A stretch of 64,000 bases of DNA from Streptomyces toxytricini (GTDB lineage: Bacteria; Actinomycetota; Actinomycetes; Streptomycetales; Streptomycetaceae). The notes under the pieces were generated by a model. That model was given only the letters and a program-made list of their open reading frames with translations. It was not told the DNA's origin and searched no databases. Shown piece by piece: positions 8,619-18,232 of this stretch. The position numbers and the translations under genes are program-made. The DNA is taken from the NCBI RefSeq assembly GCF_014649915.1, contig NZ_BMTY01000005.1:124001-188000 (forward strand), written 5' to 3'. Position 1 is the first letter of the stretch, and each line of letters starts with the position of its first letter.

Positions 8619-10163
8619 ATGTCACTCGACTCCTTCACCGACTCCGTCGACGAGGCCGTCAGCGGTTTCTTCGAGCCCATCGCCAAGTGGCTCGGCGAGG
8701 TCGTCTTCTACTCCGTCCCGGTCGCCGGCACGGAGCTGCCGCTGATCGTCGCCTGGCTGGTCGTCGCCGGTGTCGTCTTCACGGCCTGGTTCGGCGGCGT
8801 GCAGATACGCAAGTTCCGCCTCGCGGTGAACGTCGTCCGCGGCAAGTACGACGAGAAGGGGTCGGCCGGCGAGGTCAACCACTTCCAGGCGCTGACCGCC
8901 GCGGTGTCCGGCACGGTCGGCCTCGGCAACATCGCCGGTGTCGCCGTCGCCGTCTCCATCGGCGGCCCCGGCGCCACGTTCTGGATGATCCTCTGCGGCC
9001 TCCTCGGCATGGCGACGAAGTTCGTCGAGGTGACCCTCGGTGTGAAGTACCGCGAGGTGCACGCCGACGGATCCGTCTCCGGCGGCCCGATGCACTACCT
9101 GCCCAAGGGGCTCGCCGACCGCTTCGGCGCCCGCGGCAAGACCTTCGGCAAGGTGCTCGCCGTCCTCGCCTCCGCGTTCGTGCTGTTCTTCGGCCTCTTC
9201 GGCGGCAACCTGTTCCAGGTCAACCAGTCCTACGCGCAGCTGGTCTCCGTCACCGGCGGCGAGTCCGGCATGCTCGGCTCCTCGGCGGGCGCGCTGTTCT
9301 TCGGCATCCTGATCGCCGCCCTCGTCGGCATCGTGCTCCTCGGCGGCATCCGCTCCATCGCCTCGGTCACGAGCAAGCTCGTCCCGGCCATGGCCGGCAT
9401 CTACATCGCCGCCTGCCTCGTCGTCATCGCCGTCAACGTGACGGCCGTGCCCGCCGCGATCTCCACGATCATCGAGGGCGCCTTCAACCCGGAGGGCGTC
9501 GCCGGCGGTGTCCTCGGTGCGCTGATCATCGGCTTCAAGCGGGCCGCGTTCTCCAACGAGGCCGGTCTCGGCTCCGCCCCGATCGCGCACTCCGCGGTCA
9601 AGACCAAGCACCCCGCCTCCGAGGGCCTGGTCGCCCTGCTGGAACCGTTCATCGACACCGTGATCATCTGCACGATGACCGCGCTGACGATCGTGATCGC
9701 CAACCCGGCCAGCTGGGGCGAGGCCCGCAAGGGCGAGTCCATCGGCGGCGTCACCATCACCTCCGACGCCTTCGCGACCGTCCTGCCCTGGTTCCCGTAC
9801 ATCCTGACCATCGCGGTCATGCTGTTCGCCATCTCCACGGTGCTGACCTGGGGCTACTACTGCATGAAGGCCTGGACGCACCTGTTCGGCCGCAGCAAGG
9901 CCAGCGAGCTCACCTTCAAGGTCATGTACACGCTCGTCGCGGTGGCCGGTTCGCTGCTGACCCTGCAGACCCTGATCGACATGGCCGACGCGGTCCTGTT
10001 CATGCTCGCCGTCATCAACATCATCGGCCTGTACCTGCTGGCCCCCGTCGTCAAGCGGGAGCTCAACTCCTTCCTCGACTTCGTCCGCCGCCGCGACGCC
10101 GGCCTCGACACGGACGAGGACGGCGCTACCACCGACCAGGAGCCGGAGAAGACCACCGTCTGA
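8619..10163 (+). CDS. Sodium:alanine/glycine symporter family (AGCS) transporter
   Basis: 514 aa polytopic membrane protein with about 10-11 transmembrane segments. The family hallmark region GLGNIAGVAVAVS lies in the first quarter, and KRAAFSNEAGLGSAPIAH, a second strongly conserved AGCS stretch, is in the middle. The C-terminus is a short acidic cytosolic tail. It should import alanine, glycine or a related small amino acid with Na+. The SD is weak. It is a single-gene transcription unit, ended by a 14-bp hairpin at 10190-10234. Next to it is a Na+/H+ antiporter gene, so sodium cycling could link the two. Confidence 0.93.
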   Translation: MSLDSFTDSVDEAVSGFFEPIAKWLGEVVFYSVPVAGTELPLIVAWLVVAGVVFTAWFGGVQIRKFRLAVNVVRGKYDEKGSAGEVNHFQALTAAVSGTVGLGNIAGVAVAVSIGGPGATFWMILCGLLGMATKFVEVTLGVKYREVHADGSVSGGPMHYLPKGLADRFGARGKTFGKVLAVLASAFVLFFGLFGGNLFQVNQSYAQLVSVTGGESGMLGSSAGALFFGILIAALVGIVLLGGIRSIASVTSKLVPAMAGIYIAACLVVIAVNVTAVPAAISTIIEGAFNPEGVAGGVLGALIIGFKRAAFSNEAGLGSAPIAHSAVKTKHPASEGLVALLEPFIDTVIICTMTALTIVIANPASWGEARKGESIGGVTITSDAFATVLPWFPYILTIAVMLFAISTVLTWGYYCMKAWTHLFGRSKASELTFKVMYTLVAVAGSLLTLQTLIDMADAVLFMLAVINIIGLYLLAPVVKRELNSFLDFVRRRDAGLDTDEDGATTDQEPEKTTV

Positions 10164-10189
10164 CCGCATCCCCGCGGCCCGGCTCCTTC

Positions 10190-10234
10190 GAGGGCCCGTA
10201 CCCATCCTCGCGCCTTGGAGGGGTACGGGCCCTC
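10190..10234 (+). terminator. Terminator hairpin after the symporter gene
   Basis: Arms GAGGGCCCGTACCC (10190-10203) and GGGTACGGGCCCTC (10221-10234) pair perfectly over 14 bp with a 17-nt loop, 27 bp after the symporter stop. Confidence 0.8.
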
Positions 10235-10269
10235 TCCCCTGCCCGGACCGCCACCCACTGCCGCCCTCG

Positions 10270-10305
10270 CTGCCCTCACTGCCATCGCTGCCCTCACTGC
10301 CATTG
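10270..10305 (+). repeat. Two tandem copies of an 18-bp repeat
   Basis: The unit CTGCCCTCACTGCCATCG occurs at 10270-10287 and, with one mismatch, at 10288-10305; partial copies flank it. It lies in the 311-bp non-coding gap between the symporter terminator and nhaA. This looks like replication slippage; no function is evident. Confidence 0.7.
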
Positions 10306-10474
10306 CTGCACGTCAAAGCCCCCCTGGCGACATCCCGCCCGTCCCGATAGGGTGTGAGGAACGCGTCAAGACGCCCTCCTGCCCGAGGGCCGACGCGGGG
10401 TGTGCCGGGAAGTCTGGTCGGCGTCCTCGGGGCCGTGTGCCCTGCTACTGCCGACGCCCGGAGGTTCTCCCGCC

Positions 10475-11776
10475 ATGACCGCTGCCCCGCCGCCCGAGCG
10501 CTCCCCGTTCCTCGGCCTCCTGCCGTGGCCGGAGCGCCGCGCCGTCGCCGAGGCCCTGCGCACCGAGACCGTCGGCGGGCTCGTGCTCCTGGCCGCCGCG
10601 GTCATCGCGCTCGTCTGGGCCAACAGCCCCCTCGGGGACCTGTACACGCAGGTCCGGGACTTCCACTTCGGCATCCCCGCGCTCGGCCTCGACCTCTCCG
10701 TCGGGCACTGGACCGCCGACGGCCTCCTCGCCGTCTTCTTCCTCGTCGCCGGCATCGAGCTCAAGCGGGAACTCGTCGTCGGGGAACTCCGCACTCCGGC
10801 CACCGCCGCGCTGCCGGTCGTCGCCGCCCTGTGCGGCATGGCCGTGCCCGCCGCCCTGTACGCGCTCACCGCGGGCCTCGGCGGCGGCAGCCTCGACGGC
10901 TGGGCCGTGCCCATGGCCACCGACATCGCGTTCGCGCTGGCCGTCCTCGCCGTCATCTCCACGCACCTGCCCGCCGCGCTGCGGGCGTTCCTCCTGACCC
11001 TCGCCGTCGTCGACGACCTCGGCGCCATCCTCGTCATCGCGATCTTCTTCACCGCCGAACTGAACTTCTGGGCCCTCGGCGGCGCCTTCGCCGGGCTCGC
11101 CGTCTTCTACGTGCTCCAGCGGTTCCGGGTGCGCGGCTGGTGGTGGTACGTCCCGCTCGGGCTCGCGACCTGGGCCCTGATGTACAACAGCGGCGTCCAC
11201 GCCACCGTCGCGGGCGTCGCCATGGGCCTGATCCTGCGCACGACCACCGACAAGGGCGAGGACGCCTCCCCCGGGTCGCGGGTGGCCCACCTCGTCCACC
11301 CGTTCTCCGCCGGTGTGGCCGTGCCGCTGTTCGCGCTGTTCGCCGCGGGGGTCAGCATTTCGGGGGCGGCTCTCGCGGACGTGTTCACCCGGCCCGAACC
11401 GCTCGGCGTCGTGGTGGGCCTCGTCGTCGGCAAGATCCTGGGCGTGTTCGGCGGGACCTACCTCGCCGCCCGCTTCACCCGCGCACGCCTCAACCCCGAC
11501 CTCGCCTGGGCCGACGTCTTCGGCCTCTCCGTCCTCGCCGGGATCGGCTTCACCGTCTCCCTCCTCATCGGCGAACTGGCCTTCCCCGGTCAGGCCGTCA
11601 CCGAGCAGATCAAGGCCGCCGTCCTCATCGGCTCCGCGCTCTCCGCAGTCCTCGCCGCACTGATGCTGCGCCGCCGCAACACGGTGTACAGGCGCCTCTA
11701 CGAGGAGGAGACGCTCGACGCCGACGCCGACGGCATCCCGGACATCTACCAGCGCGAAGCCGCCTCACCCCAGTAG
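10475..11776 (+). CDS. nhaA: Na+/H+ antiporter NhaA
   Basis: 433 aa with about 12 transmembrane segments. The diagnostic NhaA signature LAVVDDLGAI is present, with the paired ion-binding aspartates at about D180-D181, along with the early segment GIELKRELVVGELR. It exchanges internal Na+ (or Li+) for external protons. The ATG at 10475 was chosen because GGAGGT lies 9 nt upstream; an in-frame upstream extension has no SD. Length is normal for actinobacterial NhaA. A single-gene unit. Confidence 0.95.
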   Translation: MTAAPPPERSPFLGLLPWPERRAVAEALRTETVGGLVLLAAAVIALVWANSPLGDLYTQVRDFHFGIPALGLDLSVGHWTADGLLAVFFLVAGIELKRELVVGELRTPATAALPVVAALCGMAVPAALYALTAGLGGGSLDGWAVPMATDIAFALAVLAVISTHLPAALRAFLLTLAVVDDLGAILVIAIFFTAELNFWALGGAFAGLAVFYVLQRFRVRGWWWYVPLGLATWALMYNSGVHATVAGVAMGLILRTTTDKGEDASPGSRVAHLVHPFSAGVAVPLFALFAAGVSISGAALADVFTRPEPLGVVVGLVVGKILGVFGGTYLAARFTRARLNPDLAWADVFGLSVLAGIGFTVSLLIGELAFPGQAVTEQIKAAVLIGSALSAVLAALMLRRRNTVYRRLYEEETLDADADGIPDIYQREAASPQ

Positions 11777-11971
11777 CCGCCGCGGGCGAGCGGTCCTGTT
11801 CCGGCGAAGCGCTGGTCCGTGGGGGCGGTGTCGGCGGGTCGGCGCGCGGGGTGGGGTGGCGCGGCGCACGCTGGGAGGCGCGGTCCGGCAGGGAAGGCCG
11901 TCGATCAGGTGGAGTGAGGAAATCCGGGCCTGGCGCGGTGCGGGTCCGGACGTCGTGGTGGAGGAGTGCCG

Positions 11972-13845
11972 GTGGATCGTTACCCGCCCATCGCCGAGCA
12001 TGGTCTGATCGGCGACCTGCAGACCGCGGCGCTGGTGTCGTCGCGCGGGGAGATCGACTGGTGGTGCACGCCCCGGTTCGACTCCCCGAGCGTGTTCGCC
12101 TCGCTGCTGGACGCCGATCGGGGCGGGCACTGCCGGCTGTCCGCGGACGTCGAGGGGGTCACGGTCCGGCAGCTCTACCTGTCGGACACGGCCGTCCTGG
12201 TGACCCGGTACATGGCACCGGGCGGGGTCGGGGAAGTCGCCGACTTCATGCTGCCGCTCGACTCCGCCGCCGCCACCGACCGGCACCGGATCGTCCGGGT
12301 CGTCCGGGTCGTGCGGGGCAGCCTGCCGTTCACGCTCGTCTGCCGGCCGCGCTTCGACTACGCGCGCGCCGCCCACACCCTGCGCCGGGTCGACGACCGT
12401 ACGGCGGTCCTCGCGGGTCCCGGCACCGACCTGCAGGTGCAGGCCACCGAAGGCATCGCGCTGGCGGAGGACGGGCAGGACGTCACCGCGTCGTTCACCC
12501 TGGAGGCGGGCCAGACCGCGGCCGTGGTGCTGACCAGCACGGGGGCGGGCGCCGAACTGTCCGCCGCCCCGAATGTGGACGGCATCGCCGCCGAGTTGGA
12601 GGCGTGCCGCACCTACTGGCTGTCATGGCTGCGGAAGTGCACGTACCGCGGGCGCTGGCAGGACATGGTCCACCGGTCGGCGATCACCCTGAAGCTGCTC
12701 ACCTACGCCCCGACCGGAGCGCCGATCGCGGCGGCCACCATGGGCCTGCCGGAGCAGGTCGGAGGCGAGCGGAATTGGGACTACCGCTACACGTGGGTCC
12801 GGGACGCCTCGCTGTCGGTCGGGGCGCTGATCGACCTCGGGTTCGTCGAGGAGGCGCACGCTTTCCGCGCGTGGCTGCGCGACCGGTTGGAGGCGGGCGG
12901 CACCGCGTCCGGTGAGCCGTTGCAGATCATGTACCGGGTCGACGGCGAGCCGCACCTGACCGAGGAGGTCCTGGACCACCTGGAGGGCTACCGCGGTTCG
13001 GCGCCCGTACGGGCCGGGAACGCGGCCGCCGACCAGATCCAGCTCGACATCTACGGCGAGGCCGCGGACGCGCTGGCGCAGACCGGGGACATCGGCAACA
13101 TCCGCGGCTGGAAGACGTTCAGCGATCTCCTGGACTGGCTCGCCGACCACTGGGACCGCCCCGACGAGGGCATCTGGGAGACCCGCGGCGGCCGGCAGGA
13201 CTTCACGTACAGCCGGCTCATGACGTGGGTCGCCTTCGACCGGGGCATCCGCCTGGCGCGCGCACACTCCCGGCCCGCCGACACCGCCCGCTGGACCGAG
13301 GCCCGCGACACGGTCTTCCGGCAGATCGTCGACCGCGGCTGGAACACGGAACGGCAGGCGTTCGTCCAGCACTACGACACCCACGTCCTGGACGCGTCGC
13401 TGCTGCTCATGCCCCGGGTGGGGTTCCTCTCGCCCCGCGACCCGGCATGGCTGAGCACACGCTCGCCGCCATGGACGGCGAACTCGTCAGCGACAGCCTG
13501 GTCTACCGCTACGACCCGGAGGCGTCCCCGGACGGGCTGCGCGGCTCGGAGGGCACCTTCAACCTGTGCAGCTTCCTGTACGTGGAGGCGCTCGCCCGCG
13601 CCGGGAAGCTGCACCAGGCGCGCTATGCGTTCGACAAGATGCTCACGTACGCGAACCACGTCGGGCTGTTCGCCGAGGAGATCGGCCCGTCGGGCGAGCA
13701 GCTCGGGAACTTCCCGCAGGCCTTCACCCACTTGGCGCTGGTCGCGGCCGCGATGGCGTTGGACGAGCAGCTGCAACAGGCTTCGGATACCGGCGCGGGC
13801 GGGGCCGGCGCCGGTGCGGGCGTGCACGGCGGTGTCGATGGCTGA
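11972..13845 (+). pseudogene. GH15 glucoamylase/trehalase-like glycosidase with a -1 frameshift
   Basis: Residues from VDRYPPIAEHGLIGDLQTAA onward match the GH15 family (glucoamylase or trehalase type), including ERNWDYRYTWVRDASLS. The frame is intact to about 13440 (...FLSPRDP) and then turns to nonsense. The continuation, [20 protein letters not shown] through the catalytic-region block [19 protein letters not shown], is read one frame over and stops at 13845. One base missing near 13442-13446 (GG where GGG would restore P-G-M-A) explains it. The total of ~625 codons is normal for the family. GTG 11972 has GGAGGAG 5-6 nt upstream. Either a real inactivation or a sequencing error. Its stop overlaps the next start. 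Confidence 0.85.
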
Positions 13846-15220
13846 GGCGCCCTCCCCCGCCGCCCGGCCCGCACCCGCCTCGCGGACCGTGCTGACCGCC
13901 CTGGCGCTCGCGCAGTTCATCTGCAGCTTCGCCGGCTCCAACATGAACGTGATGATCACGGACATCAGCGAGGACCTCGACACGACCGTCCAGGGCGTGC
14001 AGACCGCGATCACCGTGTTCCTGCTGGTCATGGCCGCGCTGATGATCCCCGGCGGCAAGCTCACCGACCGCTACGGCCGCAAGCGCTGCTTCATGGCGGG
14101 CCTGCTCGTGTACGCCGTCGGCGCGCTGCTGAGCGCGGCCGCGCCCGGGCTGGGCGTCCTCATCCTCGGCAACTCGATCCTCGAAGGCATCGGCACGGCC
14201 CTGCTGATCCCGCCCGTCTACATCCTGACGACGCTGCTCCACCCCGATCTGACGTCCCGCGCCCGGGCGTTCGGCGTGATCATGGCGCTCGGCGGGGTCG
14301 GGGCGGCCGCCGGGCCGCTGATCGGCGGGCTCATCACCACCGCCCTCAGCTGGCGTGCGGCGTTCGTGTTCCAGGCCCTGGTCATCGCCGTGATCCTGCT
14401 GCTGGCCCGCCGGATCGACGACCCCCTGCCGCCGGACCCGACGCGGCCCTTCGACGTCCGGGGCACGGTCCTCTCCGCGGCCGGCCTGATCCTCCTGGTT
14501 ATGGGGATCCTGGCCGCCGACGACAACCTGTGGCTGATGCTCGCCCTGCTGGTGCTCGGCGCGCTCGTCCTGCTGTGGTTCTTCCGGTCGGTGGCGGCGA
14601 AGGAGCGGCGTGGGGAGGAGCCTCTGCTGTCGCTGGGCCTGTTCCGCAACCGCACCTCCAACCTCGGCCTGGTCACGCAGAACGTGCAGTGGCTGATGCT
14701 GATGGGGACGTCGTTCGTGGTGGCGACCTACCTCCAGGTCGTCCGCGGCCACGACGCCATCGAGACCGGCGTCATCTTCACGTCGGCCACCGTCGGCCTG
14801 CTCGTGTCGTCGCTGGCCGCGGAGCGCCTGGCGAAGCGTTGGCCGCAGCGGACGCTGATCCTGGCCGGGTTCGCGCTCACGATCGCCGGGATCCCCGTAC
14901 TGATCCTGCTGGCGCGTGCCTTCACCGACCCGTGGGCGTTCGCTCCGGGGCTGCTGCTGATCGGCCTGGGGCTCGGCGCGATGCTCACGCCGTCGGTGAA
15001 CGTCGTCCAGTCCAGCTTCCCCGAGGCGCAGCAGGGCGAGATCTCCGGACTCTCGCGCAGCGTCTCGAACCTCGGTTCGTCGCTGGGCACGGCCATCGCG
15101 GGCACGATCCTCGTCGCCGGGCTGAGCAGCAGCGCGTACGCGGCCGCCATGGCGGCCCTGGGCGTCATCGGGCTCGCCGGCCTCGCCGCGGCGGCGATGC
15201 TGGCGCGGGGGCGGGCGTAG
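13838..15220 (+). CDS. MFS drug-efflux-type transporter (DHA2-like)
   Basis: 460 aa with about 14 hydrophobic segments. It has the MFS motif [15 protein letters not shown] after TM2 and the efflux-type motif C region ([15 protein letters not shown]) in TM5, as in the QacA/EmrB-like DHA2 group. It likely exports a hydrophobic or cationic compound using the proton gradient. ATG 13838 lies inside the end of the GH15 gene (8-bp overlap), so translation is probably coupled. A longer in-frame reading that appears to fuse GH15 to this protein is an artefact of the upstream frameshift. Confidence 0.88.
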   Translation: MAEAPSPAARPAPASRTVLTALALAQFICSFAGSNMNVMITDISEDLDTTVQGVQTAITVFLLVMAALMIPGGKLTDRYGRKRCFMAGLLVYAVGALLSAAAPGLGVLILGNSILEGIGTALLIPPVYILTTLLHPDLTSRARAFGVIMALGGVGAAAGPLIGGLITTALSWRAAFVFQALVIAVILLLARRIDDPLPPDPTRPFDVRGTVLSAAGLILLVMGILAADDNLWLMLALLVLGALVLLWFFRSVAAKERRGEEPLLSLGLFRNRTSNLGLVTQNVQWLMLMGTSFVVATYLQVVRGHDAIETGVIFTSATVGLLVSSLAAERLAKRWPQRTLILAGFALTIAGIPVLILLARAFTDPWAFAPGLLLIGLGLGAMLTPSVNVVQSSFPEAQQGEISGLSRSVSNLGSSLGTAIAGTILVAGLSSSAYAAAMAALGVIGLAGLAAAAMLARGRA

Positions 15221-15237
15221 CGGGGCGGCCGGACGGG

Positions 15238-15780
15238 TCAGACCCGGTCGAGGGGGCGGTGCGGGCCGGCGGGCAGCTGGGCCTCGATCGGGTCGCCGGG
15301 GCGGACGACGCCGCCTTCCTTCACGATGCCCATGATTCCGGCTTTGCGGATGACGGTGCCGTCCGCGTCGCGGCCGACGACGTGCTTCAGCAGGCCGTCC
15401 TGGAAGTGGTCGATCTGCAGGCAGGGGTTGCGGAGGCCGGTGACCTGCAGGACTGCGGAGTCGCCGATCCGCAGGAGCGTGCCGGCCGGGAGGCCGAGCA
15501 GGTCGATGCCGCTCGTGGTGATGTTCTCGCCGAGGTCGCCGGGGGTCACTTCGTGGCCTTCGCCGGCGAGCTCGGCGAAGAGCTCCTCGTGGATGAGGTG
15601 GACCTGGCGGAGGTTCGGCCGGGTGGGGTCCCGCGCGAGGCGCGAGCGGTGCTTGACCGTCACCCCGGCGTGGACGTCGCCCTCCACGCCGAGGCCGGTG
15701 AGCAGGGTGATGGCGTCCCGGTTCGGCTTGGTGAACGAGTACGTTGCGTTGCTGCTGACCGCCGTCACTCTCCCGCGCAT
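15238..15780 (-). CDS. MOSC domain-containing protein
   Basis: 180 aa. A MOSC (molybdenum cofactor sulfurase C-terminal) domain covers most of the protein, with GLGVEGDVHAG at the N-terminal side, PGDLGENITTSGIDL and the conserved-cysteine block VTGLRNPCLQID. MOSC proteins bind Mo-cofactor or transfer sulfur from such cofactors and often help detoxify N-hydroxylated compounds. ATG 15780 is preferred (GGGGGG SD about 9 nt upstream) over a GTG 13 codons earlier. Convergent with the MFS gene, with only 17 bp between stops. Confidence 0.88.
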   Translation of the reverse strand: MRGRVTAVSSNATYSFTKPNRDAITLLTGLGVEGDVHAGVTVKHRSRLARDPTRPNLRQVHLIHEELFAELAGEGHEVTPGDLGENITTSGIDLLGLPAGTLLRIGDSAVLQVTGLRNPCLQIDHFQDGLLKHVVGRDADGTVIRKAGIMGIVKEGGVVRPGDPIEAQLPAGPHRPLDRV

Positions 15781-15841
15781 GTCCGGAACCCCCCGTCGTC
15801 GGTGGACGTGACCGGTCACGAGCCTAATGCCGGGCCGGGGG

Positions 15842-16999
15842 TCACGGCAGGCGGGGCGGTGTCCAGGTGTGGTGGCGGAGGATCATGCGGGTCGAGGCGC
15901 GGGAGGGGGTCAGGCGCATCGCCGTGTTCCGCAGGGCTACCGCCACGGGGTGGGAGAGCTGCCGGCCCATCCTCCCGGCCTGGCGGGCGGCCCGCGCGAC
16001 GGCCTGGCTGCGCGGGCGGCGCTCGGCGTCGTAGCGGGTGAGCGCGGCGTCGGCGTCGGGGGTGGCGGCGAGTGCGGCGGCCAGGGTGACCGCGTCCTCC
16101 AGCGCCTGGCAGGCGCCCTGTCCGAGGTGGGGGGTCATGGCGTGTGCCGCGTCGCCGAGGAGGGCGATCCGTCCGACGGCGTACGACGGGAGGGGGGTGA
16201 GGAGTTCGGCCACGTCGTGGTGGAGGACGGCTTCGGGGCGGGTCGCGGCGAGGAGGGCGGGGATCGGGTCGTGCCAGTCGTGGAAGCGGCGGCGCAGTTC
16301 GGCCAGGGGGTCGGCGAACCGGGTGGCGGGCGGGAGGCCGAGGACGGCGTGCCACTCGGCCCGCCCGTCCGGGAAGGCGATGTGCCCGAATTCGGCGCCG
16401 CGCCCCCAGGTCAGCTCGAAGTCCGTGGCCAGGCCGACGGGATGGTCGGTGATGGCGCGCAGGACGGTCGATCCGCTGTGGACGGGACCGGGGTGGTCCG
16501 GGAAGAGGCGGCCGCGGATGCTGCTGCCGATGCCGTCGGCGGCGATCACCAGGTCGGCGTGCAGGGTGGTGTCCCCGCAGTCGACCCGGACCAGGTCGGG
16601 GGCGGTCTGTTCGACCGAGGCCGCCCGGACGCCGGTCAGCAGCGCCCCGGCGGGCAGGGCGGCGCGCAGCAGGCGGTGCAGGGTGGAGCGGGGGATGCCC
16701 ATGATCGGCGAGCCGACCGCCTTCTCCAGGGCCGCGCCGTCCATCCGGGACAGCCGGCGGCCGCGGGGGGTGCGGGTGCCGCCGGTGTACTGGCCGCGGG
16801 AGGCGGCGCGCACCGCCTGGCCGAGGCCGATCTCGTCCAGGGCGCGCAGGCCGTTGGCGGCGAGGGAGATGCCGGCGCCGGCGTCCTCGAGGGTGGCCGC
16901 GCGTTCGAGGACGGTGACGTCCCATCCGATGCGGCGCAGGCCGATCGCGGCGGCGAGCCCGCCGATGCCTCCTCCGACCACCACTGCCGTGCCGACCAC
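15842..16999 (-). CDS. FAD-dependent aromatic monooxygenase
   Basis: 385 aa. The N-terminal dinucleotide-binding motif VVVGGGIGGLAAAIGL (about residues 5-20), the middle motif ADGIGSSIRGR and the second FAD motif IALLGDAAHAMTPHLGQG identify the PHBH-type (class A) flavin monooxygenases. The usual substrates are aromatic or polycyclic compounds, hydroxylated with NAD(P)H and O2. The GTG at 16999 has GGGAGGG about 5-6 nt upstream. It is divergent from the TetR gene at 17072 with two operators in the 72-bp gap, so it is very probably repressed by that TetR. Confidence 0.9.
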   Translation of the reverse strand: MVGTAVVVGGGIGGLAAAIGLRRIGWDVTVLERAATLEDAGAGISLAANGLRALDEIGLGQAVRAASRGQYTGGTRTPRGRRLSRMDGAALEKAVGSPIMGIPRSTLHRLLRAALPAGALLTGVRAASVEQTAPDLVRVDCGDTTLHADLVIAADGIGSSIRGRLFPDHPGPVHSGSTVLRAITDHPVGLATDFELTWGRGAEFGHIAFPDGRAEWHAVLGLPPATRFADPLAELRRRFHDWHDPIPALLAATRPEAVLHHDVAELLTPLPSYAVGRIALLGDAAHAMTPHLGQGACQALEDAVTLAAALAATPDADAALTRYDAERRPRSQAVARAARQAGRMGRQLSHPVAVALRNTAMRLTPSRASTRMILRHHTWTPPRLP

Positions 17000-17017
17000 G
17001 TCGCACCCTCCCGGCCT

Positions 17018-17064
17018 TCTACACCTGTAGAAGAGAAACTTATCCGAGCATCTACAGGTGTAGA
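17018..17064. promoter_or_regulatory. Two TetR-type operators in the monooxygenase/TetR divergent promoter
   Basis: The palindrome TCTACACCTGTAGA (17018-17031) recurs as TCTACAGGTGTAGA (17051-17064); each copy is the exact reverse complement of the other and nearly self-complementary. Centres are 33 bp apart (about three turns), and the pair fills the gap between the two divergent starts. This allows one regulator to control both directions. Confidence 0.8.
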
Positions 17065-17071
17065 AAGGGGT

Positions 17072-17638
17072 ATGGCTTCCACGGTTTCGGATCGGCGCAC
17101 TGTTCTTGCGGACTCGGCCATCGGCGTACTCGCCGAGGAGGGGATCCGCGGTCTGACCCACCGGGCCGTCGACCGCAGGGCGGGGATGCCGCCCGGGACG
17201 ACGTCGGCGTACTTCCGGACCCGGGCCGCCCTGCTCACGGCGCTCGTCACGCGCCTGGTCCGGCTCGACCAAGCCGAATTGCAGGCGGCGGCCGAGGGAC
17301 TGCCGCCGCTGCGCGGTGTCGAGGACCTGGTGGGCGGCATGGAGCTGCTCGCGCGGCAGCGGCTCAGCGGTGAGGGCCGCCGCCGCTCGCTCGCGCGGTA
17401 CGCCTGCGCCGTCGAGAGCGTGCGCGATCCGGAGCTGCGCGAGATCCTCACGCCGCGCGACAACGCCGGCCGCGAGGCCGTCCGGCAGTTTCTCGCCGCG
17501 CGGGGCGTCGAGGACGTCGAGGACCGCACGCACACGCTGCTGACCTGCCTCGACGGGCTCGTCTTCGACGCGCTGGTCAGCGGCGGCGACGTGCGGCGCG
17601 AGGCGCTGGAAGGCCTGGTCGCGGCCGCGTTGCGTTAG
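17072..17638 (+). CDS. TetR family transcriptional regulator
   Basis: 188 aa. The N-terminal TetR HTH covers about residues 8-55 (VLAEEGIRGLTHRAVDRRAG then TTSAYFRTRAALLTALV), followed by an all-helical ligand-binding domain. ATG 17072 is preceded by AAAGGGG. It is divergent from an FAD monooxygenase and separated from it by two 14-bp palindromes, the classical arrangement for a local repressor whose ligand is the substrate of the enzyme. Its stop overlaps the convergent hypothetical gene by 4 bp. Confidence 0.9.
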   Translation: MASTVSDRRTVLADSAIGVLAEEGIRGLTHRAVDRRAGMPPGTTSAYFRTRAALLTALVTRLVRLDQAELQAAAEGLPPLRGVEDLVGGMELLARQRLSGEGRRRSLARYACAVESVRDPELREILTPRDNAGREAVRQFLAARGVEDVEDRTHTLLTCLDGLVFDALVSGGDVRREALEGLVAAALR

Positions 17639-18153
17639 CGCGCGGCGCCGGCCGGCCCGCTCTGGCGCCGCCACAGGCTGACGCTCCACACGTCCCCGTG
17701 GCCCGCGTGGTAGCCCCTCTTCTCGTCGGCGTCGTCCACGACGAGCACGGAGACGCCGGACGCCTCCGCCCGGTACTCCCGAAAGCCGCCCTGGCCGGTG
17801 GGGGTGAGCGCCGGGGCCTGCGGGATGCGGGAGAGTGCAGCCCGTACGTCGGCCCAGGCGGTGTACCGGTCGAACGCGACCCCGGTGCCGACGGCCCACC
17901 GCGCCGCCTGGTCGGGGGCGTTGGCGAGGCGGTGCAGCTCGAGGGAACCGCCGGACACCACCCACTCGTCCCCCGGGTTGAAGTACAGCTCGACGAACCC
18001 GTAGTCGCGGCGCAGCGAGGCGCCGCCTTCGCCGACGACGTCGACGCGGCGGTGCGGCAGGGCCCGGTCCACCTCGGCGAGGGTCGAGCCGATGCCGATG
18101 CCGTGCAGGCGGCCGGTCGTGATGAAGGAGGCCAGGAAGGCGGTGCCGGCCAC
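17635..18153 (-). CDS. Hypothetical cytosolic protein, possibly immunity-like
   Basis: 172 aa, no signal peptide or membrane segment, and no family that I recognise. Its mixed alpha/beta composition contains a region LEEVDRALPHRR-like (IGSTLAEVDRALPHRR) followed by YGFVELYFNPGDEW, resembling small single-domain proteins found beside toxin-immunity genes. The neighbours at 18835 and 19515 are also immunity-like, so a shared role is possible but unproven. The stop overlaps the tetR stop (convergent). The start ATG is 79 bp from the divergent membrane-protein gene. Confidence 0.55.
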   Translation of the reverse strand: MAGTAFLASFITTGRLHGIGIGSTLAEVDRALPHRRVDVVGEGGASLRRDYGFVELYFNPGDEWVVSGGSLELHRLANAPDQAARWAVGTGVAFDRYTAWADVRAALSRIPQAPALTPTGQGGFREYRAEASGVSVLVVDDADEKRGYHAGHGDVWSVSLWRRQSGPAGAAR

Positions 18154-18232
18154 GGCCGGTCCTCCCGTCTTTCGGGTAGGTGGATCGTAGGCGGATCACT
18201 CCCGGCCACCGTCGGGAGTGCAGAGGTGATCC

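Noticed and set aside
11966..15220. Apparent GH15-MFS fusion of 1084 residues
   Set aside because: The middle ~130 residues are out-of-frame nonsense, while the true GH15 C-terminus is in another frame. The MFS gene has its own ATG at 13838.
15842..18199. 785-residue frame extending the FAD monooxygenase upstream
   Set aside because: The extension is Arg/Pro-rich, runs through the operators and the tetR gene, and the GTG at 16999 has a good SD just before the FAD motif.
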